Shown here: positions 1 to 8,896 of the stretch, piece by piece
Layout of the letters: each line of letters starts with the position of its first letter
How positions within the stretch are numbered: position 1 is the first letter of the stretch
Assembly: GCF_027924405.1 (NCBI RefSeq)
Contig: NZ_AP026978.1
Location: 4,650,001 to 4,714,000, forward strand
DNA: 64,000 nucleotides
Direction: 5' to 3'
DNA from: Nocardia sputorum
GTDB taxonomy: Bacteria; Actinomycetota; Actinomycetes; Mycobacteriales; Mycobacteriaceae
The notes under the pieces: model-generated
Seen by the model: only the letters and a program-made list of their open reading frames with translations
The model's database searches: none
Told to the model about the DNA's origin: nothing
Position numbers and translations under genes: made by a program

Positions 1-2
1 GG

Positions 3-638
3 AAGCTCGGCACCATCGGCACGATGGGCACGCTCAGCTTCCACGACACGAAGAACGTGCACTGCGGCGAGGGCGGCGCGCTGCTGCTCACCGACGAGAT
101 CCTGATGGCGCGCGCCGAGATCATCCGGGAGAAGGGCACCGACCGGGCCCGGTTCCTGCGCGGAGCCGTGGACAAGTACTCCTGGCAGGACATCGGTTCC
201 AGCTACTTGCCGAGCGAGCTGAACGCGGCCGTGCTGGACGCGCAGCTGGACGAGTTCGACGCCATCCAGGCCGGACGGCACCGGGTGTGGGATGCCTACG
301 CCGCCGCCCTGCCGGACTGGGCCCGGCGCAACGACGTGCGCCTGATGTCGGTACCCGCCGATCGCGAGCACACCGCGCACCTGTACTACCTGCGCACCCC
401 GACCGAGCGCCGCCGCGACGACCTCATCGCATACCTGGCCGAGCAGGGCATCTCCGCGCCCTTCCACTACATTCCACTGGATTCCAGCCCGGCCGGCTTC
501 AAGCTCGGCCGCACGCCGCGCGCGTGCGCCCGCAGCGCCGAGTTTTCCGCGACCGTCGTGCGCCTGCCGCTCTGGCCGGATCTCACCGACGCGCAGGTGG
601 CCCGGGTGGTGGACGCGGTCACCGCCTTCACCGTCTGA
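3..638 (+). CDS. DegT/DnrJ/EryC1-type PLP sugar aminotransferase, 5' end missing
   Basis: This is the C-terminal part of a PLP-dependent nucleotide-sugar aminotransferase; the reading frame is already open at base 3, so the true start lies upstream of the window. The segment SFHDTKNVHCGEGG carries the lysine that forms the Schiff base with PLP and closely matches WecE/RffA-type dTDP-4-keto-6-deoxyhexose transaminases. The later HYIPLDSSPAG and LPLWPDL segments also fit the DegT/DnrJ/EryC1/StrS fold. The likely role is adding an amino group to a dTDP-sugar for a surface glycan or a glycosylated metabolite, but the substrate cannot be read from this fragment. It converges with the methyltransferase on the other strand, the two stop codons touching at 638/639. 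Confidence 0.85.
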   Translation, partial: KLGTIGTMGTLSFHDTKNVHCGEGGALLLTDEILMARAEIIREKGTDRARFLRGAVDKYSWQDIGSSYLPSELNAAVLDAQLDEFDAIQAGRHRVWDAYAAALPDWARRNDVRLMSVPADREHTAHLYYLRTPTERRRDDLIAYLAEQGISAPFHYIPLDSSPAGFKLGRTPRACARSAEFSATVVRLPLWPDLTDAQVARVVDAVTAFTV

Positions 639-1244
639 TCACGCGGTGAGCACGTAGAGCTTCTCCCGGCCGCCCGCGATCAGCGACCGCCGGGCCACCC
701 GTGGTCCGTACGCCGTGAAGAGCTCGTCCAGCGTCCGCTCGGTGAAGCGGTGCGCCTGCTCGCCGTCGCCCGCGTCGGTGAACCGTCTGCCGATCGTCGC
801 GAGAACCGGATTGTCGCTGGTCGCCAGGTTGCGAACGGGCTCGGCGACGATGACCTGTTCGGTGGCCGCCGCGAGCATCCGATCGAGGAGGGGGCGCGGC
901 TCGGGCAGGAAGTGATAGAGACTGGCCTGCATGATGACGTAGTCGGCCTCGGGCAGCGCGTCGCCGGAACGCAGGTTCCACACTCTGCCTCGCCCGCCCG
1001 CTTCGTTCACGCGCGCGACGAAACGCTCGTTCAGATCGAGCCCCGTGTAGTCGACCGACTTGTGGCGCAAGTAGCGGGTGTAGAGCGTCGCGGGCCCGCA
1101 GCACAGATCGACCACACTCGCACCCGCGGGCACGAGTTCCGCGATCGCGCGATACCGAGCCGTGTAGTGCCTGCCGTACAACCCGCGCATCAGAACCTCG
1201 TAGACGGTCCCGTTGCGGTAGATGAGGCTCGTTCTCACAGGCAC
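639..1244 (-). CDS. SAM-dependent class I methyltransferase
   Basis: This 201-residue protein has a Rossmann-type methyltransferase core. Motif I is VVDLCCGPATLY near residues 44-55, an acidic end of strand 2 follows (YTGLDLNE), and ADYVIMQASLYHF corresponds to motif IV. No domain beyond the catalytic core is visible, so the substrate (small molecule, lipid or sugar) is unknown. It lies tail to tail with the upstream sugar aminotransferase and 51 bases downstream of the stop of the large lipid enzyme on the same strand, so co-transcription with that gene is possible. The ATG at 1244 is the first good start. Confidence 0.75.
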   Translation of the reverse strand: MPVRTSLIYRNGTVYEVLMRGLYGRHYTARYRAIAELVPAGASVVDLCCGPATLYTRYLRHKSVDYTGLDLNERFVARVNEAGGRGRVWNLRSGDALPEADYVIMQASLYHFLPEPRPLLDRMLAAATEQVIVAEPVRNLATSDNPVLATIGRRFTDAGDGEQAHRFTERTLDELFTAYGPRVARRSLIAGGREKLYVLTA

Positions 1245-1295
1245 TCACTATGCCATCGGTCGGTGAATCCGGTGCTTCGGCAATGTGAATCGCGT

Positions 1296-4247
1296 TCAGT
1301 CACCGAACAGCGTGCGCGCCTGGTCCGCGGTGAGGATCTCGTAGGCGTCCGACGCCCGGTTGTACCACCACGTGTCCGGTCCCGGCTCCGGCCGCCCGGC
1401 CGCCTGCACCGCGCGGGACGACGGACGGAACGACGGGCTGCGCGGGATGTCGTCCACCACGTACACCACATCAGGGCGCTGATCCGGATCCAGTACCCGC
1501 AACGCCTCGGTGACGTCCTTGGGGTCGAGACGGAAGCCTTTGCGCACGCTCACCGCGGCCACCGCTATGCAGTGGTCGCCGACGTTGAGCCCGTAGGCGA
1601 CTTCCATGTCGACGGCGGTGACATCGTTGAGCACGTCGACCATCGGCTGGCCGAAGACCGGCCCGCGCCGGGTGTGGATCACCGTGTCGGTGCGATCGAT
1701 CAGCCAGTAGTCGCCGTCACTGTCGCGACGGAACAGGTTCTCCGTCGGCATCCAGGAGTCACCCGCCGCGAAGACGCCGCGCAGCCCGCCCGCGGAGAGG
1801 TCGACGCCGTCGGACGCTTTGCCGATCAGTAGGCCCACCTCGTTGTCCGCGCAGCGGCGGGCGAAGCCGGAGCCGTCGACCAGGATGCGTTCGGTCAACG
1901 GATCGAAGGCGACCAACTCCACCTTCGCGGTGCCGGGGACCGGCCTGCCTTTGCAGCCGCGCTTCACTCCGGCCACATTGGCCAGTACCACGTCGCCCTC
2001 GATCGAGGCGTAGAACTCCACCACGCGGGCCGGGTCGAACTGCTCGACGGTGCGCCGCCACAGTCCGGCGGGCATACCGGAGCCGATGAACAACCGGATC
2101 GGGTGGCGATGACCGGCCGGGAACACCTCGGCGTCGAGAATGTCGCGCAACATGGTCCAGGTATAGGTGACCACGGTGACGCCGTACCGGTGCACCTCCT
2201 CGGCGAAGCGCTCCGGATCCAGCGACCGGGCCAGCGCGATCCGGCTCCCGCCCGCGACCGCCCCGCCGAGACTGACCAGCAGCCCGGACGAATGGTGCAG
2301 CGGCGCAAGGCAGTACACGGTGTCCCTACGGTTGAGATCGGCCGTGGTCGCGGTACCGAACGCGGACAGCGCCCAGCGATGGTTGCTGATGTACTTGGTC
2401 TCCAGCCGCTCGCCGGTTCCGGTGACGAGCACGAACGCCAGCTCCCGGGCGAGGCCGGGGTCGGGCCGGTACCACGCGGGCACGTGCACCCGCGCCGGAT
2501 CGATCTGTTCCAGGTCGATCAAGCGGTCGCTCATCGGCAGCGCCAGCTCGCGCGTGTCGCCACCGCCGAGCACCAGCACCCTGGCGCCGGTCGCGGCGGC
2601 CTGCCGCAGGTTCTCCGGATCGGAGATCAGCGTCTCCACGCCGGTCAGTTCGATCGCACGGCTCAAATCGCTGTTCGGGGCCAGCAGGACCGCCACCGCG
2701 CCCAGCCGCGACAGCGCCGCGACGGAGGCCAGCGCGCTCGGCCGGGTCTCCATCACCACGCCGATCCGCATGGCGGGGCGCACGCCGACCGAGATCAGGC
2801 CGCGCACCACGTTGTCGATGCGCTCGTTGACCGCCGCGTTGGTGTGCACGCGGTCGTCGAACAAGAACAGGTCCCGCTGCGGCGCGCGCCGCGCCTGCTC
2901 GGCGAGCAATCGGCCGAGCGAAATGCGTGTGTGCGGCTGGATCATGCCCAGCCGGGTCAGCCTGGGCAGCGCCCGCGCCGCTTCGCCTGCCAGTTCGATC
3001 GAACCCCGCACGGTGTTGTTCGCGATGCCCTCGAGCGCCTTGCCCACCCCGGTGCCCGCCTCCGCCAGTGTCGCGGCCGTGTGCACCACCCGGGTCGCCG
3101 CCGACCGAGGGCGATTGTTCGCCACGTGCTCGGCCATCGGCACGATCTCCGGGGGAAGCGGTTTGTCGCCGTTCATCCACTCGACCCACTGCCGCACCAG
3201 CGGCCAGGTGTGGTTGGTGGCCATGCTTCCGGCCACCAAGCCGAAGTGGCCCGCGACCAGCGTCGCCTCGTAGACCTCCGCGTTCGGCGCGGCCCGCACG
3301 ATACCGCGCACCGCGGCGGGTTGCCCGATGTCGTCGACCTCGCCGACGAACGCCAGGATCGGGCACTTCAGCTCGGCCAGCGAGATCGGGTGGTCCCGGA
3401 TCACGAAACCGCCGAGCATCAGCCGGTTGTGCGCGACGAACTGCTTGAGCAGGTCCGCCGCGGCCGGTCCGGCGTAACCGACCCAGCCGTCGCTGTTGAG
3501 GAAGCGACGCTGCCGCTCCTTCGGCAGCAGCGCCTCCCGGTCGTGCAGCTGACGGAGGAAATCGATCCTGGACTTGGCCGTCTTCACCGGGTCGAGCAGC
3601 TGGAAGCCGATCCGCACCATCGAGTCGGTGATCGGCAGCCGGGTGACCACGTGATCGGCCAGGAAGTCCGCGACGTCGGAGACCATGCCGTAGGGCAGCC
3701 CGAACGGCATGCCCGCGACGATGTCGACCGGGCTGCCGAAGGTGACGATGCTGTCCACGCCCTTGCCGTAGCGGTAGGCGGCGGTCTGATAGGCGAACAT
3801 CCCGCCCTGCGAGTAGCCCATCAGGTGCACGCCGGAGCCGGTGGCCTCGTTGACGGTGTCGATGGCGCTGTTGACGGCCAGCACGTGGTCGGCGAGGTCG
3901 CGCTGCCAGCCGCCCTCCTCGCTCGCGGGCGAGCCGAAGTCCACCACCCAGCAGTCCACGCCGCCGCGGTGCAGGATCCCCACGGCGCCGTCCTCGGCGT
4001 TCACGTCCCAGATGTCGGCGTTGACCATGAGCGGCGGGACCAGCAGGGCCACCGGCCGCCCCGGGGTCGCGTCGTCGGGGAAGTAATGGCGCAGCCGGTA
4101 CATGCGTCTGCGCTCCACGACCTCGAACGGCGAGGACGCGACGTCATGGGTCAGGCCGCCGAAGCGGATGACCTCCAGGCCGTTCTGCGCGGTCGCCATC
4201 AACCGCTGCACCGAGCCCACCACAACCTTCGCATTCAACTTCACCAT
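1296..4247 (-). CDS. Bifunctional alpha/beta hydrolase (PHA-synthase-like/lipase) and acyl-CoA synthetase, Rv1683-like
   Basis: The 983-residue protein joins two enzymes. Residues 1-370 form an alpha/beta hydrolase resembling poly(3-hydroxyalkanoate) synthases, with the nucleophile elbow GYSQG at 144-148 (Ser146). From about residue 440 to the end is an AMP-binding acyl-activating domain. Its phosphate loop is unusual (LVTGTGERLETK in place of the common SGTTGxPK). The architecture and length match M. tuberculosis Rv1683, annotated as a possible long-chain acyl-CoA synthase/lipase linked to triacylglycerol turnover. The inferred role is releasing and activating fatty acids from stored lipid; the fatty-acid substrate is not known. 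AGGAG lies very close to the ATG at 4247, so the GTG at 4244 is an alternative start. A CRP-like site lies just upstream. Confidence 0.82.
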   Translation of the reverse strand: MVKLNAKVVVGSVQRLMATAQNGLEVIRFGGLTHDVASSPFEVVERRRMYRLRHYFPDDATPGRPVALLVPPLMVNADIWDVNAEDGAVGILHRGGVDCWVVDFGSPASEEGGWQRDLADHVLAVNSAIDTVNEATGSGVHLMGYSQGGMFAYQTAAYRYGKGVDSIVTFGSPVDIVAGMPFGLPYGMVSDVADFLADHVVTRLPITDSMVRIGFQLLDPVKTAKSRIDFLRQLHDREALLPKERQRRFLNSDGWVGYAGPAAADLLKQFVAHNRLMLGGFVIRDHPISLAELKCPILAFVGEVDDIGQPAAVRGIVRAAPNAEVYEATLVAGHFGLVAGSMATNHTWPLVRQWVEWMNGDKPLPPEIVPMAEHVANNRPRSAATRVVHTAATLAEAGTGVGKALEGIANNTVRGSIELAGEAARALPRLTRLGMIQPHTRISLGRLLAEQARRAPQRDLFLFDDRVHTNAAVNERIDNVVRGLISVGVRPAMRIGVVMETRPSALASVAALSRLGAVAVLLAPNSDLSRAIELTGVETLISDPENLRQAAATGARVLVLGGGDTRELALPMSDRLIDLEQIDPARVHVPAWYRPDPGLARELAFVLVTGTGERLETKYISNHRWALSAFGTATTADLNRRDTVYCLAPLHHSSGLLVSLGGAVAGGSRIALARSLDPERFAEEVHRYGVTVVTYTWTMLRDILDAEVFPAGHRHPIRLFIGSGMPAGLWRRTVEQFDPARVVEFYASIEGDVVLANVAGVKRGCKGRPVPGTAKVELVAFDPLTERILVDGSGFARRCADNEVGLLIGKASDGVDLSAGGLRGVFAAGDSWMPTENLFRRDSDGDYWLIDRTDTVIHTRRGPVFGQPMVDVLNDVTAVDMEVAYGLNVGDHCIAVAAVSVRKGFRLDPKDVTEALRVLDPDQRPDVVYVVDDIPRSPSFRPSSRAVQAAGRPEPGPDTWWYNRASDAYEILTADQARTLFGD

Positions 4248-4260
4248 CGCTCCTGGCCCT

Positions 4261-4285
4261 ACCCTAGAACGTGACCCGCATCACA
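4261..4285 (-). promoter_or_regulatory. Possible promoter and CRP-like operator of the lipase/acyl-CoA synthetase gene
   Basis: The spaced inverted repeat CGTGA-N6-TCACA at 4270-4285 differs by one base from the TGTGA-N6-TCACA site of CRP family regulators. On the minus strand a TAGGGT hexamer (4261-4266) fits an actinobacterial -10 element about 14 bases before the start codon. If both are real, the site sits over the promoter core and binding could repress. This is a motif match only. Confidence 0.35.
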
Positions 4286-5037
4286 CACCGCGAGGTGTTC
4301 GAACGAGCTTCCCACACCATCTGTCCATTATGTGTCCGCTGTGACACGTCACATGCCAGGATGCCGCGGTCGGCTTCCCGGACGTCCACCTATCGGCTCG
4401 AGTACGTCGTCGGTCGATGCTCCGGCAACGAGAAGCCGAGCAGCCCGATCCCCGACGTCGACCGCCCCACCTGGCACAGGCGTCCGGGACGGACATGGTC
4501 GTGCCTCCGATCGGAGTCACGGCACGGAGTTCCTCCGCTCGGCTCAGCGTAGGCGACCCGGCGCGGAACACAGCGCGCCCGGCACGGCGGCGTCGGCGAA
4601 CATCGGTCGCGGCGCAGCCCGGTTCCGGTGGATGAGGGCGGCCCCCGGCCGCGGTGAACGCACGAGGAGCACCGAACCGCCCGGCGCGAATGAGCACCCC
4701 GGGACAGCTAATCCTTCGCGACCAGAAGGCAATCCGAAGACCGCCCCAGCGACGCCACCCACCGTTTCCGGAATCGACCGCGTGTCGTGACCATCCGCCG
4801 GGCCACGGGACGATCTTCGAAATTTTCCTGCGCTCAGCCGCTTTCGGCGTCTACCATCGATCGTGTCTGGAACGCCATGGCGCGTAGGCAATTTCGTTCG
4901 ATGAGCTCTGTGCGGGCATACCCGCTGCTGTTTGATGTGAACACCCAGCGACTCTGAACTATCGGCGACCCTCAATTCCACCCTGCTCCACAACCCGTCA
5001 CCATGTCCCGGTGGCCGTCTCGAGGTGAGGACCACGC
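4286..5037. other. Long intergenic region upstream of the encapsulin operon
   Basis: About 750 bases without a convincing gene. The open frames here are high-GC shadows with no recognisable domain and poor codon logic. The last 20 bases hold a clear ribosome binding site (gaggtgagg at 5022-5030) for the encapsulin ATG at 5038. The AT-richer stretch at about 4810-4990 is the likely promoter zone. I could not settle on a -35/-10 pair. Confidence 0.5.
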
Positions 5038-6444
5038 ATGACCATTGAAATGCCAGTCCAAACGGAAAACAACGTGCGCAAGAGCCTGAGCACCAGCACG
5101 GCGGGGCTGCTCGCGCACACCACCAAATCCGAACCGCAGATGCAGGGCATCAGCTCCCGGTGGCTCACTCGCGCGCTCCCGTGGACGCAGGTCAACGGCG
5201 GTGTGTACCGGGTCAATCGCCGCCTGACGCACACCGTGGGCAACGGCGAGGTGGAATTCGTCATCGACGGTTCCACCGCGCGGGTGATTCCGCTGGAATT
5301 GCAAGAACTTCCGGCACTTCGCGGATTCGACGACGAGGAAGTCCTGCGCGGCCTCGCCGATCGTTTCGAACAACGCGATCTCGGACCCGGCACCGTGGTG
5401 GCGGAATTCGGTAATGCCATGGATCAAGTCGTGCTGATCGTGCACGGCAAATTGAGCAAGATCGGATCAGGTGAATACGGCGAGCAGACGAAGCTCGGCA
5501 TCCTGGGCGGTGGCGACTTCTTCGGCGACACCCTGCTCACCGAGCCCTCGGCGATCTGGCCGGTCACCATCAAGACGGTCACGCGGACGACCGTCCTGGC
5601 CCTGCCGCGGCAATCGCTGACGGAATTCCTCGACAACACTCCGGCGCTGCGGGAGCAACTCGACCGCGTCGCCGCAGCGCCCAGTCGTCCGCAGAACAAC
5701 AAGGGCGAGGCCGACATCACGATCTCCTCCGGCCACGCCGGCGAACCGCTGCTGGAAGGCACGTTCGTCGACTACGACGCCGCGCCGCGCCAATACGAAC
5801 TCAGCCTCGCGCAGAGCGTGCTGCGGGTGCACACCCGGGTCGCCGATTTGTTCAACGACCCGATGAATCAGGTCGAGCAGCAATTGCGCCTGACCATCGA
5901 AGCTCTCTACGAACGGCGCGAATACGACCTGGTCAACAATCCTGATTTCGGTCTGCTGCACAACTGCGATCTGAAACAGCGCATCTACACCGAGTCCGGC
6001 GCGCCCACCCCGGACGACTTCGACGAACTGCTCAGCATGCGCCGCAGCACGAAATTGTTCCTCGCTCACCCGAAGGCGATCGCCGCGTTCGGACGCGAAT
6101 GCACCAAGCGCGGGATCTACCCGGATCCGGTCGAGGTGGACGGGCACCGTGTGCCCGCATGGCGTGGCGTACCGATATTCCCGTGCGGCAAGATCCCGGT
6201 CAGCGACACCCAGACCACCTCGATCCTGGCCATGCGCACCGGCGAGAAGGATCAGGGCGTGATCGGCCTGCACCAGACCGGGATCCCGGACGAGTACGAG
6301 CCGAGCCTGAACGTGCGCTTCAAGGGCATCGATGACCAGTCGATCATCTCCTACCTGATCAGCTGCTACTACTCGGCGGCCGTGCTGGTGCCGGATGCCC
6401 TCGGAGTGCTCGACAACGTCTCGGTCGCCCGGCAAGCCGACTGA
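5038..6444 (+). CDS. Family 2B encapsulin nanocompartment shell protein with inserted cyclic-nucleotide-binding-like domain
   Basis: This 468-residue protein is a virus-derived (HK97-fold) shell protein of the family 2B type. Residues 1-95 form the N-terminal arm and first capsid segments. Residues about 95-215 are a Crp-like cNMP-binding domain, and about 216-235 a flexible linker. Residues 236-468 complete the capsid fold, ending in [32 protein letters not shown] written in parts typical of the family (for example [14 protein letters not shown]). There is no helix-turn-helix, so it is not a Crp regulator. The nucleotide pocket is altered: the loop reads GDTLL at 163-167, and the position of the Crp phosphate-binding Arg-Ser pair is Trp174-Pro175. 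The ATG at 5038 follows gaggtgagg. The cyclase gene starts 6 bases after the stop, which implies coupled translation and fits a shell/cargo pair. Confidence 0.93.
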   Translation: MTIEMPVQTENNVRKSLSTSTAGLLAHTTKSEPQMQGISSRWLTRALPWTQVNGGVYRVNRRLTHTVGNGEVEFVIDGSTARVIPLELQELPALRGFDDEEVLRGLADRFEQRDLGPGTVVAEFGNAMDQVVLIVHGKLSKIGSGEYGEQTKLGILGGGDFFGDTLLTEPSAIWPVTIKTVTRTTVLALPRQSLTEFLDNTPALREQLDRVAAAPSRPQNNKGEADITISSGHAGEPLLEGTFVDYDAAPRQYELSLAQSVLRVHTRVADLFNDPMNQVEQQLRLTIEALYERREYDLVNNPDFGLLHNCDLKQRIYTESGAPTPDDFDELLSMRRSTKLFLAHPKAIAAFGRECTKRGIYPDPVEVDGHRVPAWRGVPIFPCGKIPVSDTQTTSILAMRTGEKDQGVIGLHQTGIPDEYEPSLNVRFKGIDDQSIISYLISCYYSAAVLVPDALGVLDNVSVARQAD

Positions 6445-6450
6445 CCGGGG

Positions 6451-7968
6451 GTGATGGGCATGTCGGTGCTCTCCCGCGCCGGGGCGGCGCATGCCACCGA
6501 TGAGGTGGCCGCCGCCGTCGTGGCGCTACTCACCAACACCCGGACGTCCGCTCCGGCCGAGCTTTTCACATCCGAAAAGGTTGAGGCGCACGGTATTTCG
6601 CTGCCGAGCGAAAAGGGCGGGAAGCCCGGCCGGTTGCTCGGTCCCTCCGGGCTGGGTACCGCAGCACTACTGCTTCCGGATCGTGGAACCACGTCCACCA
6701 GCGCGACATCCTCCCCCGCCCATGGCGGCATCAGCACTCCGTCGCCTACCTTCGGCAGCGCTCGAGTGCCGACCCCGGCGGCGGGGAGAACGCAGTCGCC
6801 GACAGCGTCACGCGTCCCCGCCGGACCCACCGGGCTCGGCACGGCGGCGGCGTTATCGGGAATCCACGGCTTGGCCACGCTGCCACGCACGCCCGAGCCC
6901 ATGCCGCTGCAGCGAACCCGATCGGACGGCGCGGCTGTGGTGGCCGGATCGGGCACGGCCACCGAGTACCGCGATCGCGAGGACCCGATCCCGCCGCTGT
7001 ACTGCCCGCCGCCGCTGCGCGACGATCCGGCGCTCGCCGAGGCCGTCAACACCGGCATCGTCGAGTGGGCCAGGGACATCGGGCTGTACGAAGGCCGGCT
7101 GGACGAATTGCGCGACGCCGATTTCGGCCGGTTGATCATGCTCGCCCACCCGGACTGCGACAACGCCGACCTGCTGCTGGCGGCGGCGAAGTGCGCGGTC
7201 TCGGAATGGTCCGTGGACGACTACTACTGCGAGGAGGACGCCGACGACCGGGCTCCGGACGGCACCCCCTCCAGCGCCGAGGCGGAGCTGGGTCCCCGGC
7301 TCGAATTGGCGGCCGCCGCCATGGACCCGGTGCACCTTCCCGCGCGGTACGTCGCGCAGCTCGAGGCGGCCCTCGACGCCGACCCGATCCTGCGCGCTTT
7401 CCGCACGTCCTTCGAGCATCTCGCCCGCTATGCGCGTCCGGCGCAACTGGCCCGGCTGCGCACCGAGATCGCGGGCTGGTTCATCGCGCTCGGCGCGGAG
7501 GCGGGCTGGCGGGCCGCGGGGCGGATGCCGCCGGTGTGGGAGTACCTGACCAACCGGCAACCGCACAGTTTCCTGCCGTGCATGGCGCCGACCGACGTGG
7601 TCGGCGGCTACGAGTTGCAGGCCGCGGAATACACCGACCCCGCGGTCCGCCGCGTGGTCACCACGGCGGCGCTGGCCAGCCAGATGGTGAACGACCTGTA
7701 CTCGATGGCGCGTGAGGACCTCTCCAACGGCAGAGAGTTCAATCTGCCGACCGTCCTGGCCGCAGAGGAGCGCTGCTCGCGCCGCGAGGCCGTGCTGCGC
7801 ACCGCCGAGGTACACGACGAACTGGTGCACCGGTTCGAACGGGAGGCGGCGCCCTTGGCCGCGCTGGGCTCACCGGAATTACGCCGCTTCCTCACCGGCC
7901 TGTGGGCCTGGATGGGAGGCAACCGCGCCTGGCACGCCGACAGCAAACGCTATCGCGACCCGCACTGA
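6451..7968 (+). CDS. 2-methylisoborneol synthase-type terpene cyclase with disordered cargo-loading N-terminus
   Basis: A class I terpene cyclase of 505 residues. Residues 1-180 are rich in Ala, Pro, Ser, Thr and Gly and look disordered. Two near-identical GPxGLGTAA motifs lie at 64-72 and 125-133, the second followed by SGIHGL. The catalytic domain starts at about 185. The metal-binding DDYYCEE is at 256-262, the NSE/DTE-type motif NDLYSMARE at 414-422, and a late Arg-Tyr pair at 500-501. DDYYCE is characteristic of 2-methylisoborneol synthases, which cyclise 2-methyl-GPP to a C11 alcohol. The adjacent GPP methyltransferase supports this substrate. In the Streptomyces family 2B system the long N-terminus directs the enzyme into the shell, and I infer the same here. 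GTG 6451, ATG 6454 and ATG 6460 are all possible starts; ATG 6460 has the best spacing from ggggg. Confidence 0.9.
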   Translation: MMGMSVLSRAGAAHATDEVAAAVVALLTNTRTSAPAELFTSEKVEAHGISLPSEKGGKPGRLLGPSGLGTAALLLPDRGTTSTSATSSPAHGGISTPSPTFGSARVPTPAAGRTQSPTASRVPAGPTGLGTAAALSGIHGLATLPRTPEPMPLQRTRSDGAAVVAGSGTATEYRDREDPIPPLYCPPPLRDDPALAEAVNTGIVEWARDIGLYEGRLDELRDADFGRLIMLAHPDCDNADLLLAAAKCAVSEWSVDDYYCEEDADDRAPDGTPSSAEAELGPRLELAAAAMDPVHLPARYVAQLEAALDADPILRAFRTSFEHLARYARPAQLARLRTEIAGWFIALGAEAGWRAAGRMPPVWEYLTNRQPHSFLPCMAPTDVVGGYELQAAEYTDPAVRRVVTTAALASQMVNDLYSMAREDLSNGREFNLPTVLAAEERCSRREAVLRTAEVHDELVHRFEREAAPLAALGSPELRRFLTGLWAWMGGNRAWHADSKRYRDPH

Positions 7969-8023
7969 AGCTACCCGCAAGTGAGCAATGAAGCAGTACC
8001 GCACCGAGAGAGGATGATCGCGC

Positions 8024-8896
8024 ATGACCATGCTCAACCCGGAGACCGGGACCGTTCTGCGTACCAGCTACCAGAAATCCGTCGCCGCGTACTGGAACAA
8101 CAACCCGAACGACGACCGGGTCAACACCAAACTCGGTGAAGTCGACGGGCTCTACCACCACCACTACGGCATCGGCGACCCGGACCTGTCCGTGCTGACC
8201 GGCCCGGAGGACACCCGCGAGGAGCGCATCGTCACCGAACTGCACCGGCTGGAGACCGCGCAGGCGGATTTCCTGCTCGACCACCTCGGCGACATCCGTC
8301 CCGGCGACCGGCTGATGGACGGCGGCTCCGGTCGCGGCGGCACCAGCTTCATGGCCAACCAGCGCTTCGGCTGCCAGGTCGACGGCGTCACCATCTCCGA
8401 GTACCAGGTCGGCTTCGCCAACGATCAGGCCGTCCGCCGCGGCGTCGCGGACAAGGTGCGGTTCCACTTCCGCAACATGCTGGACACCGGATTCGAGAGC
8501 GGCTCCATGCGCGGGATCTGGACCAACGAGACCACCATGTACGTGGACCTGTTCGACCTGTTCCGCGAGTTCTCCCGCCTCTTGGAGCCGGGCGGGCGCT
8601 ACGTGTGCATCACCGGCTGCTCCAACGACGTGACCGGCGGCCGCTCGTCCTCGGTGAGCTGGATCGACGCGCACTACGGCTGCATGATCCATCCGCGCAG
8701 CGAGTACTTCCGCGCCATGGCCGAGAACGACCTCGTGCCCATCGCCGTGACCGAACTCACCGCGGCGACCATCCCGTACTGGGAGCTGCGCACGAAATCC
8801 GAGCTCGCCACGGGTGTCGAGAAGCCGTTCCTGACCGCGTACCGGGAGGGCAGCTTCCACTACCTGCTCATCGCCGCCGATAAGGTGGGCAGGTGA
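8024..8896 (+). CDS. Geranyl diphosphate 2-C-methyltransferase
   Basis: This 290-residue enzyme transfers a methyl group from SAM to C2 of geranyl diphosphate, giving 2-methyl-GPP, the substrate of the preceding cyclase. The SAM loop MDGGSGRGGTS lies near residues 98-108. The N-terminal segments VAAYWNNNPNDDRVN and LYHHHYGIG, together with the whole length, match the known GPP methyltransferases encoded beside 2-methylisoborneol synthase in Streptomyces. The ATG at 8024 follows gagagagg with good spacing. It lies 55 bases after the cyclase and its stop overlaps the GTG start of idi by 4 bases. No targeting extension like that of the cyclase is visible, so it may act outside the shell. Confidence 0.93.
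   Translation: MTMLNPETGTVLRTSYQKSVAAYWNNNPNDDRVNTKLGEVDGLYHHHYGIGDPDLSVLTGPEDTREERIVTELHRLETAQADFLLDHLGDIRPGDRLMDGGSGRGGTSFMANQRFGCQVDGVTISEYQVGFANDQAVRRGVADKVRFHFRNMLDTGFESGSMRGIWTNETTMYVDLFDLFREFSRLLEPGGRYVCITGCSNDVTGGRSSSVSWIDAHYGCMIHPRSEYFRAMAENDLVPIAVTELTAATIPYWELRTKSELATGVEKPFLTAYREGSFHYLLIAADKVGR

Noticed and set aside
4281..5035. Minus-strand open frames in the gap before the encapsulin gene
   Set aside because: Arg/Pro-rich, no domain, no ribosome site, and they overlap each other. Treated as non-coding.
5038..6444. Crp-family transcription regulator or prophage capsid gene
   Set aside because: There is no helix-turn-helix, the nucleotide domain is inserted within an HK97-type shell fold, and no other phage gene is present. 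The neighbours are terpene enzymes.
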